NCBI GenBank assembly: GCA_946902985.2
Contig: OX336388.2
Span: 1,388,756,223-1,388,820,222, forward strand
Length of the DNA: 64,000 nt
Reading direction: 5' to 3'
DNA from: Meconema thalassinum
Taxonomy: Eukaryota > Arthropoda > Insecta > Orthoptera > Tettigoniidae
Shown: piece after piece, positions 44,054-54,184 of the stretch
How positions within the stretch are numbered: the first letter of the stretch is position 1
Layout of the letters: each line of letters starts with the position of its first letter
The notes under the pieces: model-generated
Seen by the model: only the letters and a program-made list of their open reading frames with translations
Told to the model about the DNA's origin: nothing
The model's database searches: none
Position numbers and translations under genes: made by a program

Positions 44054-44058
44054 CGTCG

Positions 44059-44885
44059 CCGTGCTAAACACAAATTCACACGCACGGCTACACTGCTGGA
44101 TAAATAGGCAGAAGAAGAAAGCCGCACAAACGATTAATGTATTGGCTTGATGTGGGCTTTCTTCATTCTGTTATCTGTTCATTGGTGAAATTTAATTCAT
44201 GCAGTCATCTCTGGCAATGGCCTACAGGGTTGCTTACGACATATAGCCTACACTCGGCTTATCGGACGATGTAAGCTTGCTTCTATTATCGGAAACGTCA
44301 CTTAATCGGAAATGAGCTAATCTTACTTAGCAATTAGGGCGAAATCAATGAGACAAAATTATTCCTTGTCAATAAATTACCACATGAAACTATCGGAAAT
44401 TTACAGAGAGGCGCACACACAGAAATGCTTTCTATCGGCCTATCGTAACTAATTCGTTGGAATATGGAGAGATATTTAAAAAAATTGTAACCAATAGATG
44501 CATTCTATAACAGCTGCTGCTCGCACCAGGTGTACAAGAACGTCTATTTGTAAGGCAGTCGTTGCATAACAATCTATTAGGAAATTATTTACATATTAAA
44601 ATATTTACTATACCATCTTGTGACTATTACTTCAAAAACGTATCTTCGGAGGTAAAGAACCCTTCTGCTCTTACTAAAAAGAAAAACGTGGTTGAAATAT
44701 TGATTGAGAAACCACCTCATCTGAAATAAAACAAATAGAGCACACATTATCACAAACCGATGGGGGATATGAATACAAACATATAAGTTACCGCCCGATC
44801 TACTTCTGTCTTATCCTCCCCTATTTCAGAAATACGGACTCTCACCCAGTCCGAGTTTCGATTATTTTAAATCTTCATAAGAAAG
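44059..44885. other. Non-coding stretch, nothing recognised
   Basis: No coding domain, repeat boundary or RNA gene seen. Confidence 0.4.
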
Positions 44886-44889
44886 CATG

Positions 44890-46090
44890 CTTTTTTTATT
44901 TTTTATTTATTGTTCATACTCTCTGCATGCTCCACTACATAAGTAGTACTACATGCACTTACATTACATTTTATAAATGAACAAAATAAATTACATTGTA
45001 ATAATTCAATTACTAGATGACTTAATCTTAACAATATCAAACAATATTATTCATCGTTTTTCCTTAGAGCTTGAAAATCCAGAGCATTAACAAATTTAGA
45101 AAATTCCTTCAAATACTTTTTTAATAGCACAGATTTCTGAATCGGCCAGTTATCATCTCTATTAACACTATTGATCAAGAATTGCCTAATATTTTTCACT
45201 TCACTGCACACGAAAATTATATGATCTATAGTCTGAGGGCTGCTTTTACAGGAACACTCGGGATTACGTATAATTTTAAGTCTGTGTAAGTACGAAGCAA
45301 TATTTCCATGTCCAGTCAGTATTGTAGTCATATTAGGTGTGAAGGTGATTTTGGATTTTAATCTACCTGCAACTGTTGGAAAGAATTATTTTGTAAGAGT
45401 GCCTTTTGAAGTTTGTTCCCATTTTTGCTGCCATTCATGAATTGATTCTTCTTTGAGATTTCTTTTAAAAGTTGAGATGGGTATTCTATCGAAACAAACC
45501 TCGTTTAATTTTGTAGCCTCCTTCGCAATTTTATCAGCCAGTTCATTGCCTGCAACACCTGTATGTGCCTTAACCCATTCAAATTTTATTATCCATTTTT
45601 TTATTTTTAGAATAGCTGTAGTCCTTCTTATATTCTCAATTAGTTCGTTATGGTTTCTGAAGTCCGCAATGGAGTCAATTGCTATTTTACTATCTGTGTA
45701 AATAATTACTTTCTGATCTTCATCATCCTCTGTCCTAGTAGTATCTAAGAACTCCAGAGATTTAAGTATAGCTAATTGCTCCGCCTGATTAATCGAACAG
45801 TTGTCTTGCAGTCTATATTTCAATTGGTCAACTAATTCGTGCAATCTGAATATAGCTATGCCAGCTCCCACTCCTTCTTCACTTTTGCTTCCATCTGTGT
45901 AAATTTTCCATGGGATATATTCATTTATTTATTCTTGGATCTTCGGTACCAGGAAAATAGGCTGGATGGAGCCATCTCATAGGTTTTTCGGGGTGGTCAA
46001 TGACATAGTTCATAGTTGTTTTTCCTGACTTGATTTTTTATAGAGTAACAATCACTTTAGCCATTATATCTATAGGAGTAATTCCTGTAA
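44890..46090 (-). pseudogene. LINE 3' end with RNase H domain
   Basis: Minus strand. An upstream fragment (MRWLHPAYFPGTED near 45960) leads into a ribonuclease H domain: YTDGSKSEEGVGAGIAIF near 45860-45900, EQLAILKSLEF, IYTDSKIAIDS and WVKAHTGVAGNELADKIA, so all four acidic catalytic positions are present. After a break near 45385 comes the C-terminal knuckle region with TILTGHGNIASYLHRL and CSCKSSPQTIDHIIFVC. This is the end of an R1/I/LOA-like LINE carrying its own RNase H. The reversed A-rich tail lies near 44890-44910. Stops near 45925 and in the linker make it a relic. Confidence 0.85.
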
Positions 46091-46121
<31 letters not shown>

Positions 46122-46124
46122 TAT
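46086..46124. repeat. (ATT)n microsatellite
   Basis: About eleven ATT units directly beside the LINE relic. Confidence 0.9.
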
Positions 46125-46172
46125 TCGCTAATAGTCAACTAGGCACTACGATATGTTACATTATAGGCCTAC

Positions 46173-46455
46173 ATTAACTTATGTTTCTGGCGACTGCTAA
46201 TGAAGAGAAGAGATAGGTTGGTAGAACACATACTAAGACACCCAGGAATAGCAAGCTTAGTTATGGAGGGAAGGGTCGAGGACAAGAACTGTAGGGGTAG
46301 ACCAAGGTTAGAATATGTTAAACAGATTGCCTCGGATGTAGGGTGTGGTAGCTATGTAGAGATGAAACGATTAGCTCAGGACAGGGAGGAATGGAGCAGC
46401 ATCAAACCAGTCAAAAGACTGAAGACTCAAACAACAACAACAACAACAACAACAT
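46173..46455 (+). repeat. RTE LINE 3'-end-only copy
   Basis: Closely similar to 19840-20095, the end of the RTE-type LINE: an HILRHPGIASLVMEGRVEDK frame, then GRPRLEYVKQIASDVG, then a stop-free run into a (CAA)n tail at 46425-46455. A 5'-truncated copy about 280 bp long. It is better preserved than the long copy and shows the true tail repeat. Confidence 0.9.
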
Positions 46456-46459
46456 ACAT

Positions 46460-46842
46460 TATGGCGTTTATTCACTCTTTGTTTGCTGCAGATGGTCTTC
46501 ATCATTTCTGATTATCCCAAAATTCACGATGATTCTTCTTGGTCGTGCGCGTATTCTGGCTGCATGCTCATTTCTTTCGAAGTATTTCTTGGTGTTAACG
46601 AGCCAGGGAATTGTTATTTTTGGTTTTGAGTCGAAATTGTTAAAGATGCGTTTTGTCCATCGAGAGTCATCCATATGTCGTAAATGGCCATAGAAGAAAG
46701 CTCTACTTTTGCGCATATTGTCCGTGATCGTCTCTACCTTAGAATAGATAGATTTCTTGTCTGTATTTCTGATGTAGATCTCGTTTTTACAGTCTGGGTC
46801 AAGTATGTTGTGGAGAATATTTATCTGGCTAAATGGTTCAAC
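46460..46842 (-). pseudogene. LINE C-terminal fragment
   Basis: One frame reads PFSQINILHNILDPDC, then KSRAFFYGHLRHMDDSRWTK and RIFNNFDSKPK, typical of the segment after the reverse transcriptase in several insect LINEs (FYGHL.RMD..R.TKRIF). It sits tail to tail with the RTE 3' end. No stop within the 125 codons seen, but both ends are missing. Confidence 0.75.
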
Positions 46843-47169
46843 TTATATCAATATTCAGCATAATACGTTCTACAAAAAAAAAAAGTCCGCACATTTCTGA
46901 GGGAGGATTAGGCATTCTGACGCATGGAGATATCGGCTTGAAGACAGCGTTGTTGCAATACATTGTGATATTTATAAAGCAAGCACCTTTTGTTGTATAT
47001 ATTCCGGGTAGTTTGGAAAGCTACTTCCCGTTTATGCTCTGGCCACTAAAGTTCCTGCATCTAGTACGTATGATTGGACCTAATCACCAAGGTATTTACA
47101 TTTATGCAAACGGTTTAAAGCTTCATATTTGGTTAGTTAGGTCGTGTTGTCTTTGATGTTTGACATTAT

Positions 47170-47393
47170 ATACGTGGAGCTGCATGAAGGCATACGATAT
47201 GGTGGCCAGACGAGACTTATGCAGGTGCATGAGAAAGAAGGGAGTGTCGGAAAACTATGTGAGACTCGTGAATGTAATGTACGAGTACAAGGGAATGGAA
47301 GCCCAAGTCAGGTCAAGTGTCGGCGTGATAGAGGGGTTCCCCATTGTCGTTGGATTTCATCAAGGATCAGCCCGCAGCCCCTATCACTTTTAG
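47170..47393 (+). pseudogene. LINE reverse transcriptase fragment
   Basis: KAYDMVARRDLCRCMRKKGV followed by YVRLVNVMYE and VEIGLHQGSALSP-like VVGFHQGSARSPYHF corresponds to RT motifs A to B of an RTE/BovB-like LINE. It is a different subfamily from the element at 17.4-20.1 kb. No FADD block follows. Confidence 0.8.
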
Positions 47394-47898
47394 ACCATAG
47401 CTGCAGCAACAGCGCTTGTCAAGCGGGACTGCTTGGTACTAGTAGGAGATGTGGGAGAGGTCTCATGGTAGTGTGTAGAGGTAACGTAGCTAAGATACCA
47501 TATACGGTATACTGTCATGTAGAGGTGAGTTGCTACTTAAACACATTGGAGTCGAAGTAATAATAATACTATCGTATGGCCTCGTATGCCGGGTGCAAGC
47601 TTCGTTATTTGACACCCAAAGGGTAGCTTGCATGTCGAATTTCGTTGTTCCTTGAAGCACTATGAAAGTCAAGGAGGTTTGATATGTAAGCTCCTTGAAC
47701 ACTATAGCGGTTTCTAGAGAGAAATGAGGAACTTTGTGTTGGCGGAAACTCCCGAGATTAATTTTTCCATTATGAACACGGCCTACCGAATTCAAATGGG
47801 TTCTTTGACATGCCAACATCGTATGACATTGTGTCGTAATTTTTTCCGCCTTTCAAAAATCACTTACCACGGCCAGGAACGAACCTGCAAGCTAGGGG
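47394..47898. other. Non-coding stretch
   Basis: No ORF with a domain. A block near 47575-47700 (GGCCTCGTATGCCGGGTGCA, then TTGACACCCAAAGGGTAGC) has the look of an interspersed repeat, but no second copy lies in this window. Confidence 0.4.
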
Positions 47899-47984
47899 GC
47901 TGCTGGGTGCTCCCTCCCTCGACACAAGACTGACACCCGCTCCGCCCCAGCTCTGGTTTACATAGGAAAACCGCGAGAGCATGT
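47899..47984 (-). repeat. 86-bp promoter-bearing direct repeat, distal copy
   Basis: Differs at two of 86 positions from 49420-49505 in the same orientation. The TATA-like word is TATGTAAA here instead of TATATAAA. The initiator TCAGT is kept. Confidence 0.9.
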
Positions 47985-48242
47985 ACAAGGGGAAGCACGG
48001 GCGCAGCCTGCGTCGAGCGAAGGAGCTGCCCAAAGACGAAGCTTTATCGCTGTCAAAACTTTACATCCCTCCACACAGAGCAAAACATACATAAATAAAT
48101 AAATAAATAAATAAATGACAAACATGAAATCATGGAAAGACCTATCCTGTAAGGAAAAAACATAAGAATACAATATCAAATCACCTGAATCAAACATTGT
48201 TCTGGTCTTTCTTCTCTTATCCTACCACGGTCATAACAAGAG

Positions 48243-48968
48243 TCATTCTGAGTCGTCACTAGTCCCTTCCCAAGTTTTAGGTGGGGTTAAGAACTTCCTC
48301 ATTGGACTACCCTTCACTTTTCGCGCACTTTTCTTGATCGTTTTCCGCGCTGCACCGTTCGTAGGTTTCTGCGGGGTAGACGGCGGCGTTTTCTTCTTGT
48401 GGTTCTTGGGGCGTCGCGAAGTTTTAGGTTTCTTATGTCGGGTGGTGACTTGAAGTTCGGATGACGTGTGGGAAACTTCTTCCTTGGGCGCAGGTTCCGG
48501 ATCAGGAAGAGGAGGGGTCCGGGCCCTGCGTCGTTTGTTACTCACTAGGCCGGTGGTGTCGCGTTGGCGGCTTGTCCCCGGCCCCTCGCCGTTCCGCGTT
48601 GTCCGCGTCCTCTTCCTCCTCTTCCGCGGGAGACCGCTGCCGGACGGGGAGTTGGCTGAAGGTGAAATCCCTCGGGGAGAGTGATAATCTCGTCCCCTGT
48701 TGCCTGGTCTAGTTGCAGGGCCTGTCCCCAACCTCGTCTTAGGGCGATGTATAACAAGTTGGCCATGTTGAAGGCATACTTTCTTTGGGCGTAATCCATG
48801 TGCGGCCACAGAGAGAGTAGACAAAGTGTTGTGGCCGCGTCGTGATGATCTCGCCCGGTTGGAATGCTGAGCAGGAGTTGTTTGAGTGCCTGGGCGAGAT
48901 TGTAGACGCGCTGGTTGGGTGGAAGATCTAATCCCTTGCTCATCACTGCTGGATGGAGGTGCCTCCAA
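48243..48968 (-). CDS. ORF C: basic, Lys/Arg/Pro-rich protein
   Basis: A 241-aa frame ending at 48243, in the -1 register relative to ORF B and overlapping it by more than 400 bases. The first half is low complexity and may simply be the shadow of ORF B. The second half (after about residue 120) is strongly basic with KRRKR and KNHKKK clusters, many TPP/SP dipeptides and an acidic end (EGTSDDSE), which suggests a nuclear or nucleic-acid-binding tail. No homology recognised. It could be an extension of ORF B by -1 frameshift, or a separate product. Confidence 0.4.
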   Translation of the reverse strand: MEAPPSSSDEQGIRSSTQPARLQSRPGTQTTPAQHSNRARSSRRGHNTLSTLSVAAHGLRPKKVCLQHGQLVIHRPKTRLGTGPATRPGNRGRDYHSPRGISPSANSPSGSGLPRKRRKRTRTTRNGEGPGTSRQRDTTGLVSNKRRRARTPPLPDPEPAPKEEVSHTSSELQVTTRHKKPKTSRRPKNHKKKTPPSTPQKPTNGAARKTIKKSARKVKGSPMRKFLTPPKTWEGTSDDSE

Positions 48969-48997
48969 GGGTTGGCGGGTGCTGCCGCTGGCGGCAT
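48545..48997 (-). CDS. ORF B: helical domain plus RGG tail, unidentified
   Basis: Opens upstream of its first ATG (48997) in the same register for at least 40 codons, overlapping ORF A, so it may be read through by a -1 shift. After a PPAAAPANPW stretch comes a compact, apparently helical domain (YNLAQALKQLLLSIPTGRDH, CLLSLWPHMDYAQRKYAFNM, ALRRGW), then an RGRGGRGRG tail to the stop. A helical core followed by a basic RGG tail is reminiscent of gag or nucleocapsid proteins, but I recognise no family. GC content is well above that of the flanks. Confidence 0.5.
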   Translation of the reverse strand: MPPAAAPANPWRHLHPAVMSKGLDLPPNQRVYNLAQALKQLLLSIPTGRDHHDAATTLCLLSLWPHMDYAQRKYAFNMANLLYIALRRGWGQALQLDQATGDEIITLPEGFHLQPTPRPAAVSRGRGGRGRGQRGTARGRGQAANATPPA

Positions 48998-49356
48998 CAC
49001 TGCGTCGTCCTCGACATCTCGGGCTGCTGTTCCCCTGGGTCGTGTTCCTCCTGGCCGACTTCTGAAAAAGTCAACCGTTGATCGATGCCCTCGAGCAAAG
49101 CCTTGATGTCGGCTACGTCCTGTGCTGTCATTACCGAGATGGTTGTCGCCTGAGATGTGTGAAATGCGTCTGAGTCCGTTCGATTCAATAGAGTGCCGGT
49201 GCTGCCGGTGGACTGTGTGCTGGCTGTGCTGGTGGTGGCGGTACTGGTTGCTGTAGTTTGCGCAGTCGTGACAGCCTGTTTCTTCTGGTCGGTCGTAGTT
49301 TTGGGATTCCGTCCCGATCGTGTTACCCGGAAGTGTCCCTTAACAGACTGGGACAT
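48997..49356 (-). CDS. ORF A: Thr/Ser-rich protein, unidentified
   Basis: A 119-aa frame whose ATG is the first after the predicted transcription start (about 96 bases downstream). It is basic at the N-terminus (KGHFRVTRSGRNPK) and then has a long threonine/alanine/serine tract. A short, probably coiled segment (MTAQDVADIKALLEGIDQRL) and an acidic end follow. It shares bases with the ORF B register before its stop. No known domain. Together with B and C it forms a series of -1/-1 registers on one transcript. Confidence 0.5.
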   Translation of the reverse strand: MSQSVKGHFRVTRSGRNPKTTTDQKKQAVTTAQTTATSTATTSTASTQSTGSTGTLLNRTDSDAFHTSQATTISVMTAQDVADIKALLEGIDQRLTFSEVGQEEHDPGEQQPEMSRTTQ

Positions 49357-49419
49357 ACCCTCCGATGCTGGGTTTGAGAGAGATCACTGCGCGTGAACAA
49401 CTGAAGCTTTCCCGAGAAT

Positions 49420-49505
49420 GCTGCTGGGTGCTCCCTCCCTCGACACAAGACTGACACCCGCTCCGCCCCAGCTCTGGTTTATATAGGATAACCGCGAGAG
49501 CATGT
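49420..49505 (-). promoter_or_regulatory. Core promoter in 86-bp direct repeat
   Basis: On the minus strand a TATATAAA box (49485-49478) lies 33 bases before the A of the arthropod initiator TCAGT (49454-49450), with a GC-rich stretch between. Transcription would run leftward into ORF A. The same 86 bp are repeated at 47899-47984 beyond the ORFs, as a promoter-containing LTR would be. However, a tRNA primer site, polypurine tract and target duplication are not evident. Confidence 0.7.
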
Positions 49506-49582
49506 GTTAGTAGACCGACACGTTGACCACTCACCCACCGTGGCAAGCGGAGTCGAATTGATCAACCCTTTTTTAACATTGC

Positions 49583-49768
49583 GTGGGAAAAATCTTATTT
49601 CTTGGAGATAATGTTCAGTGCCGTATATGCCACAACACTTTTAAAAGGAGAAGAAGGCATAATGCGCCACTACAAGTCCATAATGTTTTCGGGGGTTTAA
49701 TTGGCCAAGACAGCAAAGCAAAGGTCAAAGAGACAAAAGTTGCACTGAACCATGAGGTAGGCTACTGA
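49583..49768 (+). CDS. Small ORF with CxxC, doubtful
   Basis: A 61-aa frame (CRICHNTFKRRRRHNAP near residues 13-29) beginning at an in-frame ATG. The CxxC and the basic patch hint at a zinc-finger or nuclear protein fragment. No second metal-ligand pair, promoter or homology is visible. Likely a relic or chance. Confidence 0.2.
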   Translation: MGKILFLGDNVQCRICHNTFKRRRRHNAPLQVHNVFGGLIGQDSKAKVKETKVALNHEVGY

Positions 49769-49796
49769 CACAGAGATGCAGAAAGCAGTAATAATA

Positions 49797-49848
49797 GATG
49801 ATGATTACGATGATGATGATGATGATTATACGATGATGATGATGATGG
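49797..49848. repeat. (GAT)n microsatellite
   Basis: Imperfect GAT repeats directly before the Helitron-like 5' end. Confidence 0.9.
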
Positions 49849-49960
49849 TCTCTATGTCTGTATGTGTGTCCCGGCTAATCTGGAGAACTACTGGTCGGAT
49901 TTTGATGCGGTTTTTACCATCCTATGAAGCATTTTTCAACAGAAGTACGTAAACCGACTG
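49849..49960 (+). mobile_element. Helitron 5'-end fragment
   Basis: TCTCTATGTCTGTATGTGTG, then CCCGGCTAATCTGGAGAACT and TTTTGATGCGGTTTTTACC, matches the leader of the Helitron at 12206. No helicase follows. Confidence 0.7.
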
Positions 49961-50079
49961 AAAAGTTGCAATATCAATCATCAGTAACTTAAGGCAACAC
50001 TGAAAATTGGTTTCAAAGCTATCTGTTTCTATCGACATCACAAAGTAATTCAATTCACCACATCAAACTGGAAACATTT

Positions 50080-50485
50080 CCCCCAGTCTGTTCTTAAAAC
50101 TGAAAACTGGAGATTTTACTGGGACAGAAGCACCACCACTAAAAGGGCCATACCATACAAACAGACTAGACATCATCTTAATTGACACGACCATGGGGAC
50201 CTGTGCGTTGATTGATATTGCTTGCCCCAGTTCACACAATCTGCAATCAACACATTCCGAAAAAGTATCTAAGTACACCGAACTATCTGTCGAAATTAAG
50301 ACCATGTGGAAACTTGAGAAGGCCATCATTGTCAATGTAATGATGGCATGACTTACACCGAAGACGCTGTGCAAGAGCATTACGGCTACTGACACAGAGA
50401 TGCAGAAAGCAGTAATAATAGCCACCTGTCATAACATTAGGACGTTCATCCACATGGAACATCCACCGCTGGACACCAGTTAAAG
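50080..50485 (+). pseudogene. LINE C-terminal domain relic (IDxACP type)
   Basis: One frame from about 50130 to 50483 with a single stop (near 50348) reads NRLDIILIDTTMG, LIDIACPSSHNLQ, EKVSKYTELSVEIKTMWKLE and MQKAVIIATCHNIRTFI. This block is typical of the region C-terminal to RT in certain arthropod LINEs and fits a restriction-enzyme-like (PD-(D/E)XK) endonuclease fold, though the expected RPD is RLD here. Family assignment is from memory. Confidence 0.7.
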
Positions 50486-51855
50486 GATAAGCAGGTATTT
50501 CTTCCTTGTACGTTGAATTCGCGTGAATTGAGGATTTTTATGTATTACTGACTTTAGAAGTTATCTACAGGCTAATTGTGAGGAAGTTAAGGAAATTTGA
50601 AACTCACGTGTGGTACTGCGCCTGTAGGAAGTTGAACTCCTCCTTGATTCGCTCGCACGTCTCAGCCACCGTGAACTTGAGCTGGCCGGGCTGTGGCGGC
50701 GGTCCCTGCAACAACAGAAGTACGCATCACACAAATATCTTCAAAAGCCACACAGTACAATCATAAGCCTATCGCACCCTCGTGCTAACAGAATAGTACA
50801 AAACTGTTACGGTATGTAGGTAATTCAGCCTCGCTGCCTGATCCTGTTGCCGTGGGTGCTACCGTTTCTGAATGTTCGCGTCAAGGCAGGCAGAAGAGGA
50901 TCAAACCAGTGGCGTAGCCAGAGGGGGGACCCAGAGGGGCCGCCCCCCCCCCCAAATAAATCCAGAAATTGGGGTTGGCATAAGCCTTCATATTTTCTTA
51001 CGGCTCGAACAAATTTAGAACCTACAACGAAATGTTAAATACAGTAAATGCTTTGACAATGAATGTACTAACAATATTTGCACGGCCTGTCATTTCCGTG
51101 TCTGCACAGCTTGGAGGAGCTCAAATAACAGGGCTGCAATTAGGATTGTGACATGGGGGAGGGGGGGATTTTCCAAGAACAGTAGGTGCCCGAGTACTGG
51201 GGATACATCCAGGTGATGATGACAAAAGTCTACCAAGAAATTAGGAGAATGCCAATTAGCAGGAGACCTCTCTGGAGGGGGCCAGTTATATCTTGTCACC
51301 TTTTAATTTCCATTTCCTGGAAATATCAGTGTTAAAATGTCCCAGGCTACAATACTAGCGCAGCATGGTGGATTGTCGCCACTGTCGGGATTTACGGTGG
51401 TTGTGAGTCTGTGCGAGAGGAGAGATACAGTGTTTGTGAGTGGTAGTATAGGGGAAGAGTCGAGAGTTGTTTGATAGTTGCTCTTTTCTTTCTTCTTTTT
51501 GTCACATTAGCGACTTTTAAGATCGACCGATTTGTCATAAAGAAGGCAAAACTGGACACATCTTCGGTAAGTTATGAAAAGCTTTTATAGTAGGTGTAGA
51601 AAATTGAGGCCCCCATTTCATTATATAGGCACAGCTTTTACAAATAATTTTCTCTGAACGAGAAAGACGCAATGCTCACTGATAGAATGTAAAGTTATTC
51701 CATATTTTTAAAAGGTTCGTATTTATTTATTATTATTTAAAGGGTGCTACAGTTTCCTCTGAATAATAATAATAATAATAAACAAGATTGAGGTACCATA
51801 CACGGCGACCGTTAGGCTTACCTTAAAACAGCACTATATAAATTACACTAACAAT

Positions 51856-52191
51856 GAAAATGAAAATCCACAGCCTGCTTCCGGTCTCCGACCGGGTCAG
51901 GAATGGAATGAATGAAGCCCCTATCTAGCGGCGAGGATATGAACTGTGCCGGCTGCCGAGGCCTGACGCACTCCTCTGGGGCAATGATTAAATGAATGAC
52001 AGATGAAATGAAATGATAGTGGAGAGTGTTGCTGGAATGAAATTTTGTCAGGGAAAACCGGAGTACCCGGAGAAAAACCTGTCTGCCTCTGTTTTGTCCA
52101 GCACAGATCTCACATGGAGTGACCGGGATTTGAACCACGGACCCAGCGGTGAGAGGCCGGCGTGCTGCCGCCTAAACCACGGAGGCTTTAG
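51856..52191 (-). repeat. SINE F copy
   Basis: Reversed tRNA-headed SINE with a perfect 16-bp duplication AAATTACACTAACAAT at 51840-51855 and 52192-52207. On the minus strand the head reads CCTCCGTGGTTTAGGCGGCA with B box GTGGTTCAAATCC. The body contains TTTTCCCTGACAAAATTTCA-type text and CCGGGTACTCCGG, and the tail is (ATTTTC)n. Confidence 0.93.
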
Positions 52192-52618
52192 AAATTACAC
52201 TAACAATAATATACCTAAATATTTTGCAACGTAGGTACTTGTTTGATGCCTTTATGAGTGTCCTTTCTTCCTGTTATCTACTCCTGATGTGTTGTTTTTT
52301 TTGACAGATTGACTAAAAACATTTCTGGTAAATAAACTATTTATAAAACACCAAGACATAGTGCAGTGTTAATGTAAAAGAACATTGTGCACAGAAACGT
52401 ATGAATATGCCATAATGGTAGTATTCTGATAACGGATAATTGAAAATCTGAGTGACAGAGACAAATATAGACACTGACACAGCTGTGAGCTGCCTCAAAA
52501 CAAAGCAACGAAGGACAGAATTCAGACAGACATGAACAGACTGAAGATCTTTGTCCTAAGTTAAAATGGACCCTAAAGTACTTATACTCAAAACAGGTAG
52601 TTTCGTAAAGAACTATAT

Positions 52619-53743
52619 AGCCTATTTTCATGTATCCAATTGGTCTTCTTTATTAGAAAAATCTCCCGCCTATGAAAAGGAACGCCATGTTGGATTGTTC
52701 TGTATGTACGCCATAGAGTTATGCACCGTTAGATGAAGATTATTGCATAGGTTCATTATTCAAACGTTCACTTCGATCGCATGATTAGGACACAAAGAAT
52801 TAAAACTCAATTTTGAAATGTCACACTGCCGCCATCTTGGGGTTATAAAACAATTGAATTTAATTAGATGGCAGTAGATTTTGTGTGCACAGTTACCATA
52901 CCAAGTTTCACTGCGCTCGGATAATGAAATCGCGAGTCAATTCCATTTAAATGTATTTACTTCACTTTGCCGCCATGTTGGTATTGTGCTCACCAGGTTA
53001 TTGAAAGTCCAATAGGTGAACTTATATTAATAGCCTCAATCAACATACAAAATTTCAGTTTGATTGCTGCAATAGATTCTAAATATTTCGGATGGTCGCC
53101 AGATGTAGGCCATGCAGTTATGTAACATTAGATGAAAATTAATGTGTAGGTTCATTATACAAACTTTCACTACGATAGCATGATTAGGACACAAGAAATA
53201 AAAACTTAATTTTAAAATTTCGCACAGCCTCCATCTTGAGATTATGTAAACAATTTAACTAAATTAGATGTCAGTAGATTAGAATTTGTATAAATATTTA
53301 CCGCTTTAAGTTTCACTGAGCTCGGGTGGTTAAATCGCGTGAAATATCCATTAAAATGTTTCAACTTCGCTTGGCCACCATGTTCGTTTTGTACTTAACA
53401 GGTTTTATAAATGAAGGGTAATACTCCTAAATGTTTAATAAAGTCGCATCGGTAAACTTGTTGTAGTGCCCTTTATCACTGTACAAAAGTTCAGGGTGAT
53501 ATCTGTTACCAATGCGGAGATATAGAATACCAGTGAAATATTTCGCGTGGCCCGCATGCTGAATTGGTGAAACGCATCAAAATTTGAAATTTGAAAGGCA
53601 CGGTCGAGGTCGGACGAGGTAGTAGTATGTGCTTACCGAGTTTCCTTGAAATCGCTCCGGCCGTTTATATTTCATTTATAGGGGGGGGGGGGGGGGGGGG
53701 GTGATCTCATAAGCCTACTATTTTTCATAAATGAAAATAGGCT
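52619..53743. repeat. Repeat X copy 1, inverted ends
   Basis: Begins AGCCTATTTTCAT and ends ATGAAAATAGGCT, an exact 13-bp inverted pair. The inside is a series of diverged units carrying CCGCCATCTTGG and GCCGCCATGTTGG words, AATTTCAG...GATTGCTG blocks and AAATCGC repeats. It ends with CTCCGGCCGTTTATA and a 22-G run. Non-coding. A longer copy is at 60098-61584. Confidence 0.75.
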
Positions 53744-53828
53744 AAAATATATGAACTCCTGCAGTAATAGATGAGGACCTAATGGGCCCCCGCCAAACTA
53801 AAATCCTGGCTACGCTACTGGATCAAAC

Positions 53829-54184
53829 AGTGAAGATTAAACAGGGATCTCCAAAAATGTATACATACTGTACATCAATACGAAGCGAGGAAAATCTCGA
53901 AGTTGTTTTATTATTATTATTATTACTATAAATAAAATTGACAGTTATATTTGACTAATAATCACATTCGTTTTTTTAGGAGCGACCATTTGCATACAGA
54001 CACCTCCTATTTCGGCCACCCACTGCATGAACAATGTTGACAAGCGTCCAACGGGATTGCTCAGCATGCCATTTGAATTTCTTCCCGTAGTACAGGCTAG
54101 TAGTACATTGGATAGAATTCAACAGCACCCAATATCCTGGTAGACTAGGCCAATACGAGCATGCGTAGCTTCAGAGGCAGAACA
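53829..54184. other. Non-coding stretch
   Basis: No gene; only a short (ATT)n run near 53910-53930. Confidence 0.4.

Larger units (their letters stand above)
50907..53820. mobile_element. hAT-1 DNA transposon, non-autonomous
   Basis: The ends CAGTGGCGTAGCCAG and CTGGCTACGCTACTG are inverted with one mismatch. A perfect 8-bp duplication GATCAAAC flanks them (50899-50906 and 53821-53828). An 8-bp duplication and CAGTGGCG ends are hAT hallmarks. There is no transposase frame. The element has been hit by SINE F (51856-52191) and by repeat X (52619-53743). A G/C-run block lies just inside the left end (50924-50956). Confidence 0.9.

Noticed and set aside
46173..46842. One composite gene across the two LINE ends at 46.2-46.8 kb.
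   Set aside because: The two frames are on opposite strands and meet tail to tail at the (CAA)n tail. They are separate LINE fragments.
47899..49505. Calling the GC-rich unit an LTR retrotransposon outright.
   Set aside because: The repeats are only 86 bp, and no primer site, polypurine tract, RT or target duplication was found. It is left unclassified.
50063..50425. A 120-aa hydrophobic minus-strand ORF that looks like a membrane protein.
   Set aside because: It is antisense to the LINE C-terminal relic, whose frame is recognisable on the plus strand.
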